A stretch of 64,000 bases of DNA from Marinomonas sargassi (GTDB taxonomy: Bacteria; Pseudomonadota; Gammaproteobacteria; Pseudomonadales; Marinomonadaceae): contig NZ_JAOVZB010000001.1 of the NCBI RefSeq assembly GCF_025716875.1, positions 124,001-188,000 on the forward strand, read 5' to 3'. The notes below the pieces were generated by a model. The model was given only the letters and a program-made list of their open reading frames with translations, had not been told where the DNA came from and did no database searches. Position numbers and translations under genes: made by a program. Below, piece by piece: positions 57,241 to 64,000 of this stretch (positions within the stretch are counted from its first letter, which is position 1; the number at the start of each line of letters is the position of its first letter).

Positions 57241-58131
57241 TTAAAACATCTCTTCTAATAGGTGGTTAAAGGTATACTGCTTTTTATCGATATCACTAAT
57301 CGGTTGTACCGGAGATAAAATAAACGCTTCTAGAGACCTATCTTCATAGCCATACAAATAGACATTCTCTGGCCTATACCCCTTTAGCTTTTTCACATTC
57401 AAATTAGTAGTAATTAACTTTTTATTCTCAAACATAGCCTCTATTACACGTAAGGTTATACCGTCCTGATCGCCTTGAGCTATATCAACTAAAATATCGC
57501 TACGCTTCACCTCAGACAGATATTCGTCAAAGCTTAAATACTTATCTGTGGTAATTTCTATTTCTTGCGAATTATATTCCTTGCTTTTCTCTCGAACCAC
57601 ATGAAAATATACATCAACAGCAAGTGTTTTTAGCTTTTTTTCGATAGTACGTAACGTGCCTAAACGGCCTTTATCCACACCAGAGAAAAAAACCCTTTTC
57701 TTGTTATTTTGCTTTATTTCATTATTAATTAAAGATGAAGAATGAATTTGATTATGAAAAATAAAGCCATATTTATCGACATCCTGGCGATCAAAAGTCC
57801 ATACCTCAATTGACTTCCTACGAACATACGACAAAAATAGCTTCCTATTTTTTGAAGTCATTGATGAAATTGGATTCCATAACCAAACTTTAGGTTTACC
57901 AATTTCACGATATATCTGATCTAAGAGGATGATATCTTCAATAGCGAAGGCTAAAACTGAGTTATGGTTACCAGCAGAAAAAGGTAAGAAAGCTTTAAAT
58001 CTCTCCCAAGTTTTATTCTTAGGCGAAACGTAAAATTGATTTTCAAAAATCACATCAAAGTGATCAGGGTTGACGTCCCGCATCAAAAAATGAGAGATAT
58101 AAAACTCATTAGAAACAATACAAGCTTTCAT
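57241..58131 (-). CDS. Putative glycosyltransferase (GT-B-like), LPS locus
   Basis: 296 residues, no named family recognised. It starts MKACIVSNEFYISHFLM; a KRVFFSGVDKGRLGTLRTIEK stretch (about 147-167, partly quoted) is followed by DILVDIAQGDQDGITLRVIEAMFENKKLITTN (about 213-244), the pattern of the nucleotide-sugar side of GT-B transferases with a Glu in RVIEAM. It overlaps the neighbouring GT2 gene by one base and is the last of a minus-strand run. AT-rich. Confidence in the function is moderate. Confidence 0.65.
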   Translation of the reverse strand: MKACIVSNEFYISHFLMRDVNPDHFDVIFENQFYVSPKNKTWERFKAFLPFSAGNHNSVLAFAIEDIILLDQIYREIGKPKVWLWNPISSMTSKNRKLFLSYVRRKSIEVWTFDRQDVDKYGFIFHNQIHSSSLINNEIKQNNKKRVFFSGVDKGRLGTLRTIEKKLKTLAVDVYFHVVREKSKEYNSQEIEITTDKYLSFDEYLSEVKRSDILVDIAQGDQDGITLRVIEAMFENKKLITTNLNVKKLKGYRPENVYLYGYEDRSLEAFILSPVQPISDIDKKQYTFNHLLEEMF

Positions 58132-58913
58132 TAAAAGTATTTATCCACTCCGTTCACACAACGTACTAGCTTTTCTTCAAGGGCTTTCTGATAAATGTCA
58201 TGATTTTTATCGAGCATGTCTCGAGAATTTTCATTATGATAAATGTGATAACCGACTGCTTTAAACTTCAAATAAATACGATCTAAACCGCTGTTGAGTA
58301 AACGAATTACCATCTCACTGTCTTCTCTACCCCAGCCTTCAAAATCTTCGTTATAGCCATTTACCATGATCGCATCTTCTTTCCATAGGGCGAAGTTACA
58401 ACCCCTAGTCGACTTATCTGTGTTACGAATTTTGGTAAATAAGCTACTCAATAGATTAGAGTCAATCATATTATGGCGATTACGAATATCAGGACTGAAA
58501 AAAGAAGGGCTAAGCTTCTCCTTCAAAACCTGCTTACTTACTTCAGGGCCTAATAACACCCTACCACCCTGAACAAAACACTTATTTTTAGCAGCGTTGG
58601 CATGAGATTCAATAAAAGTTTTCGGTAAATAAAGATCACCATCAACAATCACTAAATAATCACCTTGGGCTTTAGCTATCGCTTTGTTTCGGCTCGCAGC
58701 TAAGCGAAAACCGGTATCCTCTTGCCAAGAGTGAAACAAAGTTGTTGGAAAGTCTTCCATATAACCCTGAATCATTTCTACCGTGTCAAGTTTGGAGCCA
58801 TCATCAGCGATAATTACTTCATAAGGAAGTAAAGTTTGCGCTTTAATACTATCTAACGTCACAGAAAGAGCTTCTTTCCAGTTATATGTGGTAACGATCA
58901 AACTAATTCTCAT
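58131..58913 (-). CDS. Glycosyltransferase family 2 with galactosyltransferase-type C-terminus
   Basis: 260 residues. GT-A features: SLIVTTYNWKEALSVTLDSI, EVIIADDGSKLDT (nucleotide-binding Asp), YLVIVDGDLYLP (DxD at about 92-94), and FEGWGREDSEMVIRLLNSG (about 188-206), the typical catalytic-base region of Glyco_transf_7C-containing proteins. It overlaps the upstream gene by 11 bases. Probable LPS-core hexosyltransferase; substrate unknown. Confidence 0.85.
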   Translation of the reverse strand: MRISLIVTTYNWKEALSVTLDSIKAQTLLPYEVIIADDGSKLDTVEMIQGYMEDFPTTLFHSWQEDTGFRLAASRNKAIAKAQGDYLVIVDGDLYLPKTFIESHANAAKNKCFVQGGRVLLGPEVSKQVLKEKLSPSFFSPDIRNRHNMIDSNLLSSLFTKIRNTDKSTRGCNFALWKEDAIMVNGYNEDFEGWGREDSEMVIRLLNSGLDRIYLKFKAVGYHIYHNENSRDMLDKNHDIYQKALEEKLVRCVNGVDKYF

Positions 58914-59685
58914 TTCTTTGTTCTCTTAGCCACAAATCAATGTATTTAACAAACGTAGAGTGCATACCCAACCAAGCTAGGATGAAACCATGCTTCCCAT
59001 CTAAAAATCCCAGTTTAATAAAGTACATTTTTATAAAGCACCCCCAAGCATGAATTAACGCTTTCATTAAACTGGACTTTTTCTTACCTTCTCTCTGGTC
59101 ACTCCACGCTTTAAGGTAACCTGTTGTTTTAGAAATATAGTGATGTAAGTTGTCATAAGTATCATGCAGCAACACCCCCTCAATCACTTTTTTCACATGC
59201 GCGCCATCGGGAACTAAGATCTTTTCATGAACTAAATCATCATTATATTGAGTCAAATTCCTAGGATAAAAACGAATAATCCAATCCGGACTCCAACCAG
59301 AGTGTTTAATATATTTCCCAAACGCTTTACTAAAGCGGTTCACAAGAAAGCAAGTATCTAAAGCTTCTGTATCCGCTAAACGTAACAAAGATTTTTTAAG
59401 CTCCTCAGAAACCACTTCATCAGCATCCAAAGCTAAAACCCAATCCGTTGTCATATGAGATTGAGCTATTTGCCTTTGCTTACCGAACCCGGGCCAAGGA
59501 AGGCTAGTATAAACAGACTGTGTATATGACTTTGCAATGTTAACGGTTTCATCTTCACTGCCTGAATCGACAATCACAATCTCATCAACCCACTCCACTA
59601 CTGAATCCAAACACATTTTTAGGTGAGCAGCTTCATTTTTAACTATCATTAATACGCCAATAGTCTTTTTTTCCGACGATACCAT
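58903..59685 (-). CDS. WaaE/KdtX-like LPS core glucosyltransferase
   Basis: GT2 protein of 260 residues resembling the KdtX/WaaE beta-1,4-glucosyltransferase group: GVLMIVKNEAAHLKMCLDSV, EIVIVDSGSEDETV, WPGFGKQRQIAQ, DWVLALDADEVVS and LVHEKILVPDG. In Klebsiella and relatives this group adds glucose to heptose I. Overlaps the next gene by 11 bases and is 62 bases from the end of the dehydrogenase gene. A gene symbol is withheld as the acceptor is unproven. Confidence 0.85.
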   Translation of the reverse strand: MVSSEKKTIGVLMIVKNEAAHLKMCLDSVVEWVDEIVIVDSGSEDETVNIAKSYTQSVYTSLPWPGFGKQRQIAQSHMTTDWVLALDADEVVSEELKKSLLRLADTEALDTCFLVNRFSKAFGKYIKHSGWSPDWIIRFYPRNLTQYNDDLVHEKILVPDGAHVKKVIEGVLLHDTYDNLHHYISKTTGYLKAWSDQREGKKKSSLMKALIHAWGCFIKMYFIKLGFLDGKHGFILAWLGMHSTFVKYIDLWLREQRNEN

Positions 59686-59747
59686 TCAATTAAACCCATT
59701 CAATCTTAATCAAGTTTTTCCAATAAATAATACTGTTTTTAGTTCAC

Positions 59748-60914
59748 CTATGAATCACCAAACAAATCACGGCTATAAACTTTATCTTCAACATCGAGTA
59801 CATCTTCTGTTATTCGATTCGCAACTATTACATCCGATATTTTTTTAAACTCTTCTAGGTCAGTTATAACTTTAGAGTTGTAAAAGGAATCTTCACTTAA
59901 AGCAGGCTCATAAACAACCACTTTAACGCCTTTCGCCTTAATTCGCTTCATAACCCCCTGAATAGCTGAGGCTCTAAAATTATCCGAGCCAACTTTCATT
60001 ACAAGGCGATAAATACCTACCACTTGAGGTTTCTTTTTTAGAATTGACTCAGCAACAAAGTCTTTCCTTGTTACATTGGCATCAACTATAGCTCGAACTA
60101 GATTATTAGGCACCTTGTCATAGTTAGCTAAGAGCTGTTTAGTGTCTTTTGGCAAACAATAACCACCATAACCAAAGGAGGGGTTATTGTAGTGGTTTCC
60201 AATACGAGGGTCTAAACCTACCCCACAAATAACCTGCCTGCTATTAAGGTTATGCGTCTCTGCATAACTATCTAACTCATTAAAAAAAGCTACTCTCATA
60301 GCCAAGTAAGTATTAGCAAAAAGTTTAATAGCTTCCGCTTCTGTTGAGGAAGTCAACAAAACATCCACTTCTTTTTTATTTGCTCCTTCAACTAGAAGCT
60401 CCGCAAAAACTCTAGCCCGCTCGGACTCCTCCCCGACAATAATACGAGACGGGTATAAATTATCGTGCAGAGCTTTACCCTCACGCAGAAACTCTGGGGA
60501 AAAAATTAGATTATTTGTTGAAAAACGCAACATCGCAGATTGGGTATAGCCCACAGGCACTGTGGACTTAATAATCATAATTGCATCTGGGTTAATCGAC
60601 ATTACATCCTGAATAACACTTTCAACATTACTTGTATCGAAGTAATTGGTGTCAGGATCATAGTCCGTTGGCGTTGCAATAATGACATACTCGGCACTTT
60701 GGTAAGCCCCTACCTTATCCAAGGTAGCAAGAAAGTTAAGTGGCTCTTCAGTCAGGTACCTTTCTATATCTTTATCCTCAATTGGTGATACTCCGCTATT
60801 AAGCATCTCCACTTTTTCAGGGACAATATCTAACGCTATTACTTGATTAAATTTTGCCAGTAAAATCGCATTAGAGATTCCTACATACCCTGTGCCCACA
60901 ACAGTTATTTTCAT
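59748..60914 (-). CDS. ugd: UDP-glucose 6-dehydrogenase (Ugd)
   Basis: Oxidises UDP-glucose to UDP-glucuronate for surface polysaccharide or core. The 388 residues include the NAD motif [29 protein letters not shown] and the catalytic Cys in [14 protein letters not shown]. The length matches the short Ugd class of E. coli type. SD TAGGAAA about 6 bases before the ATG. Leads the minus-strand glycan run. Confidence 0.95.
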   Translation of the reverse strand: MKITVVGTGYVGISNAILLAKFNQVIALDIVPEKVEMLNSGVSPIEDKDIERYLTEEPLNFLATLDKVGAYQSAEYVIIATPTDYDPDTNYFDTSNVESVIQDVMSINPDAIMIIKSTVPVGYTQSAMLRFSTNNLIFSPEFLREGKALHDNLYPSRIIVGEESERARVFAELLVEGANKKEVDVLLTSSTEAEAIKLFANTYLAMRVAFFNELDSYAETHNLNSRQVICGVGLDPRIGNHYNNPSFGYGGYCLPKDTKQLLANYDKVPNNLVRAIVDANVTRKDFVAESILKKKPQVVGIYRLVMKVGSDNFRASAIQGVMKRIKAKGVKVVVYEPALSEDSFYNSKVITDLEEFKKISDVIVANRITEDVLDVEDKVYSRDLFGDS

Positions 60915-61086
60915 AAGCTTTTCCTAATCAGTTCTCGCCAAAGACAAACTGATTTTATAGCTCATATATTACAAACAATAAGACGATAAGCTGCTCTGGA
61001 TCGCACTATTGACAGAGATTTATCGAAGAAAACGCAAAATCTATGTTTCTGAGCTAGGCTTTAAAGAAAATAATAAGGAATACAAT

Positions 61087-61401
61087 ATGAAGTTTGAGTT
61101 GGTAGATCGTCAAGGCTATATCCCCGACCTTAATTACGGTGAAGCAAATCAAGAACTCTCTTGTTTCATCCCACATAACTATTCATTCACGCAAGCAAAC
61201 TACAGCAATGGCGAAGGTATCGCCGTCGTTAGCAACCACTCTTGGCACTTCTTTTTCACTCAAGAAGGAATTGGCGTGCAACTAGTGGATGGGATCGTCA
61301 CGTTAAGAGAAGCTGAGCGTTTTTTAATGGATATCAAGCAGCATATATGGGGAGTAAACCATCAAGTACAGATATTTATAGCTGGTGTAACACCGAAATA
61401 A
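61087..61401 (+). CDS. Small hypothetical protein
   Basis: The ATG at 61087 with AAGGA about 8 bases upstream gives 104 residues; a longer frame from a TTG at 61009 has no ribosome site. No signal peptide or membrane helix. The sequence (MKFELVDRQGYIPDLNYGEANQELSCFIPHNYSF) looks like a small folded mixed alpha/beta protein with a C-terminal HIWGVNHQVQIFIAG. I recognise no family. It stands alone, followed by a good terminator. Confidence 0.6.
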   Translation: MKFELVDRQGYIPDLNYGEANQELSCFIPHNYSFTQANYSNGEGIAVVSNHSWHFFFTQEGIGVQLVDGIVTLREAERFLMDIKQHIWGVNHQVQIFIAGVTPK

Positions 61402-61432
61402 AGCTATATGCATATGCAAGCAACGCCACTTT

Positions 61433-61460
61433 AGCCCTCTATCCTTTGAGGGCTTTTTTT
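61433..61460 (+). terminator. Rho-independent terminator
   Basis: AGCCCTC (61433-61439), an 8-base loop, GAGGGCT (61448-61454), then a run of T to 61460. It ends the small gene at 61087-61401 and lies just before the end of the convergent sulfurtransferase gene at 61471. Confidence 0.88.
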
Positions 61461-61470
61461 GAAATTTGAA

Positions 61471-62298
61471 TCAAGAAGCTTCTTTAAGCAATCTTTTTGA
61501 CCACTGACTCCAAGAACCTACGTAAACCAATTTCGCAGACATTCCAGCGTAATTCAGTGCCAGCACATTATGGCATGCGGTCACACCCGAGCCACAATAA
61601 TATACATAGTCATCCCCAGTCGACATCAACCAATCTTGCCATTCAACATGAAGCTGTTCCGAAGGTTTAAAATAGCCATCCCTATCTAAGTTGTCAGCAA
61701 AAGGCCTATTAATTGCGCCAGGGATGTGTCCTGCGATTGGATCTATAGTCTCATTCTCACCATTAAATCTATCTGACGCTCTTGAATCCACTAGCTGAAA
61801 GCTTCGCTGGTCAAGATTATTGATAACTGCTTTTTCTTCAACACTCCATGGAAAAGAGACATCCAATTTAGACTCACTAGCGAGATATTGACTATTTTCA
61901 ACAGTGGTATCAAAACCTTCTTTCAACCAAGCTGGATAGCCGCCATCTAAGACTCGAACATCAATACCTTGCTGAGCAATCATCCACCATGCGCGAGCCG
62001 CTATTGCACCACCCATATCATCATAGATCACCACCTGACTGGATGAAGTAATCCCCCAAAGCTGAAGCTGTTTAGCAAAATCGGATTCTGTTGGTAACGG
62101 GTGACGACCAGACTTTTCTGTTTCCTGACCAGCGAGTTCAGTATGAAGGTCGACAAAAATAGCCCCCGGAATATGCCCTTTATCGTATTCTTTTTGGCCT
62201 TTAGAGAGATCAGTCAAATAAAATCGACTATCCAAGAGGACTAAGCTTTCTTGGCCTATCAGCTCTTTTAGTTCTGCAGCACTTATTAGCGTTTTCAT
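61471..62298 (-). CDS. sseA: 3-mercaptopyruvate/thiosulfate sulfurtransferase, two rhodanese domains
   Basis: 275 residues with two rhodanese domains (about 1-135 and 155-275). The first starts LDSRFYLTD and contains HIPGAIFVDLHTEL; the second has QLVDSRASDRFNG and the active-site Cys loop YYCGSGVTACHN. The loop CGSGVTA is of the SseA (mercaptopyruvate) type rather than the CRKGVTA thiosulfate type. Single-gene unit. Confidence 0.92.
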   Translation of the reverse strand: MKTLISAAELKELIGQESLVLLDSRFYLTDLSKGQKEYDKGHIPGAIFVDLHTELAGQETEKSGRHPLPTESDFAKQLQLWGITSSSQVVIYDDMGGAIAARAWWMIAQQGIDVRVLDGGYPAWLKEGFDTTVENSQYLASESKLDVSFPWSVEEKAVINNLDQRSFQLVDSRASDRFNGENETIDPIAGHIPGAINRPFADNLDRDGYFKPSEQLHVEWQDWLMSTGDDYVYYCGSGVTACHNVLALNYAGMSAKLVYVGSWSQWSKRLLKEAS

Positions 62299-62401
62299 CT
62301 CTTTGATTGCTCCTCAAGTATCGGCCATCAAACTAAAAGATAACCTATCGACTCTACTTAACCTTTTGTTTTTTTGTTAAAATTTATAGCTTACACCGCT
62401 C

Positions 62402-63184
62402 ATGGACAGTTTTATGTTACGCATCGATCTCATTCTAACCGAGCGCAAGCTAGCGAAGTCCCGCTCGCAGGCTCAAGCATTTATCAAAGCAAAACGCGTG
62501 TCTTATAAGCAAGATGATAAATGGCTCCTTACGAACAAACCCAGCCTTATACTCCCCTCTGATATCGAATTAAAAATTGCTCACGATGAATCTGATAAGT
62601 ACGTTTCACGCGGGGCCTTGAAACTAGAAGGCGCGCTAAAACACACTCAGCTGAATATCCAAGGGTTCCAAGTACTAGATATCGGCCAATCTACTGGAGG
62701 CTTTAGTGATTGCGCCTTACAACATGGAGCTGCGCATATTGTTGGTATTGAGGTCGGGCACGACCAGCTTGATAAAAGCCTAAGAAACAACAAACAAATC
62801 ACTTGTTTAGAGGGGGTTAATGCGCGCTCCCTCACGGCTCAGGACTTAGGCTCAAATTTTCCCGACAATGGCTTTGATCTTGCTGTGATGGATGTATCCT
62901 TCATTTCCCAAACAAAAATCCTGCCTCAGCTGCCTGATTTGCTAAGTTCAAGCGGACACCTAATCACATTAGTCAAACCGCAATTTGAAGTTGGGCCAGA
63001 ATTTATTGGTAAAGGCGGGATAGTAAAAAACACCAGGAGAGTAGAACAACTATCAAGAGATATCCAAGCCTTTGTTACAGAGCTAGGATTTACCGTTCGC
63101 ACCTATATTGAAAGCCCTATTAAGGGTGGAGATGGCAATCGCGAATATCTACTCTGGGCAAGTAAACAGCAATCTAATTATTAA
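62402..63184 (+). CDS. TlyA-family S4/FtsJ RNA methyltransferase or hemolysin-like protein
   Basis: 260 residues from the ATG at 62402; the ATG at 62414 (MLRIDLILTERK) is an equally plausible start. An S4 RNA-binding domain (about 5-65: AKSRSQAQAFIKAKRVSY) is followed by an FtsJ-like SAM methyltransferase with VLDIGQSTGGFSDCALQHGA (about 94-113, partly quoted), MDVSFIS and LVKPQFEVG. Family members methylate ribose in rRNA; the target here is unproven. Its stop overlaps that of the convergent MATE gene by three bases, so no room for a terminator. Confidence 0.9.
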   Translation: MDSFMLRIDLILTERKLAKSRSQAQAFIKAKRVSYKQDDKWLLTNKPSLILPSDIELKIAHDESDKYVSRGALKLEGALKHTQLNIQGFQVLDIGQSTGGFSDCALQHGAAHIVGIEVGHDQLDKSLRNNKQITCLEGVNARSLTAQDLGSNFPDNGFDLAVMDVSFISQTKILPQLPDLLSSSGHLITLVKPQFEVGPEFIGKGGIVKNTRRVEQLSRDIQAFVTELGFTVRTYIESPIKGGDGNREYLLWASKQQSNY

Positions 63185-64000
63185 AGAGGCTCATCATGAT
63201 TGTTCGAGCGAGAAGGGGCAATGTTTGACGCTTCTTTTTCCTCTAACGTCTCAATATATTTCCTTGCCATATAAAAACCTAAGCAACCAAATATAACTGA
63301 CCCCACAGCCTGACCAAACAAAATACCATTGGCATCCATAAACAAGGCAAAAAACGCAATGAGAGGCCAAGTTCCCAATGTTGCGCGGCCAAAGTTTAAA
63401 AGCGTTGAAACAAAAGGCTTACCCAAATTGTTGAATACAGCAATGGCGATGAAGAGGAGGCTTTGAAAAAAGAAGCTAAAAGAAACGAAAGTAGAAAAAA
63501 ACCTTATCAGTTCAGCGCTTTCCGCTGAAGCATTAAAAACTTCTACTAACCAGTCCTGTACTTGATATAAAAACACACACAATACGGCACAATAGCAAAA
63601 CGCATAAAGTACAGCACTGCTAATGGCATTATGCATTCTATCAAATCGAACAGCCCCATAGTTTTGGCCAAGCACTGGCCCAACAGCACCTGATAACGCA
63701 AAAATACCACAAAAGACCACAGGAATGACTCGCCCGATAATAGCCACAGCTGCAACAGCATCATCACCAAACGATGAGGTATATTCCATGACAATGGCAT
63801 TAGCCAAGGGAGAAGACATGTTAGTTAGCATTGCTGGCACAGCGATCAGCGAAATCCCTTTCGCGTCTTTAATGAATTCCATTAAATCAAAAGTGCCCAA
63901 CATCTTATGGATATGCATGACGCCATGATACGAAATTGCCACCATAAAGAATCGCGCTAACAAAGAAGCGATTGCCGCGCCCTGCACCCCTAATCCAAGA
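63181..64000 (-). CDS. MATE-family efflux transporter, partial
   Basis: C-terminal part only; the frame continues past position 64000. About 272 residues with hydrophobic segments spaced like MATE transporters. Recognisable features: LGVQGAAIASLLARF at the edge, AVVAIIGRVIPVVFCG region and GAVGPVLGQNYGAVRFDRM (about 80-100 from the edge). Cation-coupled drug or metabolite exporter; substrate unknown. No frame break is visible. Confidence 0.88.
   Translation of the reverse strand, partial: LGLGVQGAAIASLLARFFMVAISYHGVMHIHKMLGTFDLMEFIKDAKGISLIAVPAMLTNMSSPLANAIVMEYTSSFGDDAVAAVAIIGRVIPVVFCGIFALSGAVGPVLGQNYGAVRFDRMHNAISSAVLYAFCYCAVLCVFLYQVQDWLVEVFNASAESAELIRFFSTFVSFSFFFQSLLFIAIAVFNNLGKPFVSTLLNFGRATLGTWPLIAFFALFMDANGILFGQAVGSVIFGCLGFYMARKYIETLEEKEASNIAPSRSNNHDEPL

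Overview
The window comes from a gammaproteobacterium with a polar-type flagellar system, probably Marinomonas or a close relative in the Oceanospirillales. This placement is inferred from gene content and order: the Pseudomonas-like blocks fleQ-fleS-fleR-fliE, flhA-flhF-fliA-cheYZAB and rpsF-rpsR-DUF2232-rplI-dnaB, a moderate GC content judged by eye, and protein wording I recognise. No mobile elements, CRISPR arrays, tRNAs or rRNAs were seen.

Layout. Positions 5-29995 (all minus strand) are a flagellar and chemotaxis supercluster. In transcription order it runs: a short FleQ-like regulator, fleS, fleR, fliE-F-G-H-I-J, three unusual genes, fliK, fliL-M-N-O-P-Q-R, flhB, flhA, flhF, fliA, cheY, cheZ, cheA, cheB. 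Positions 30078-36776 hold the complete late biotin pathway: bioB-F-H-C-D on minus, comF and bioA on plus, with a candidate BirA operator at the divergent bioB/comF start. An Aer-like chemoreceptor (36863-38425) follows, then dnaB and the ribosomal operon rpsF-rpsR-DUF2232-rplI (to 42019). Two EamA transporters (42343-44130) and a TPP-riboswitch-controlled thiBPQ operon (44152-47622) come next. Positions 47650-60914 are a lipopolysaccharide core locus: waaA, msbA, hldE, an AGE-family epimerase gene, hldD, waaF, five glycosyltransferase-type genes and a UDP-glucose dehydrogenase. The end holds a small unknown gene, a mercaptopyruvate sulfurtransferase, a TlyA-type methyltransferase and a MATE transporter cut by the window edge.

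Most interesting. The flagellar hierarchy looks rewired. The gene in the fleQ position encodes only 156 residues: a FleQ-like N-terminus joined directly to a FleQ-type Fis helix-turn-helix, with no AAA+ sigma54-activating domain. The partner ATPase FlhG/FleN, normally between flhF and fliA, is also absent; the two genes are about 90 bases apart. The short intergenic leaders I scanned show no -24/-12 element. Between fliJ and fliK, where pseudomonads carry a receiver/PP2C phosphatase/anti-sigma module, there are three other genes: a 627-residue orphan, a 621-residue membrane PAS protein without a recognisable output domain, and a receiver-HATPase protein whose receiver has Gly in place of the phospho-acceptor Asp and which has no PP2C domain. 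Together these suggest a FleQ/FleN-independent scheme of flagellar control. That is inference: a full-length fleQ or fleN could lie outside the window.
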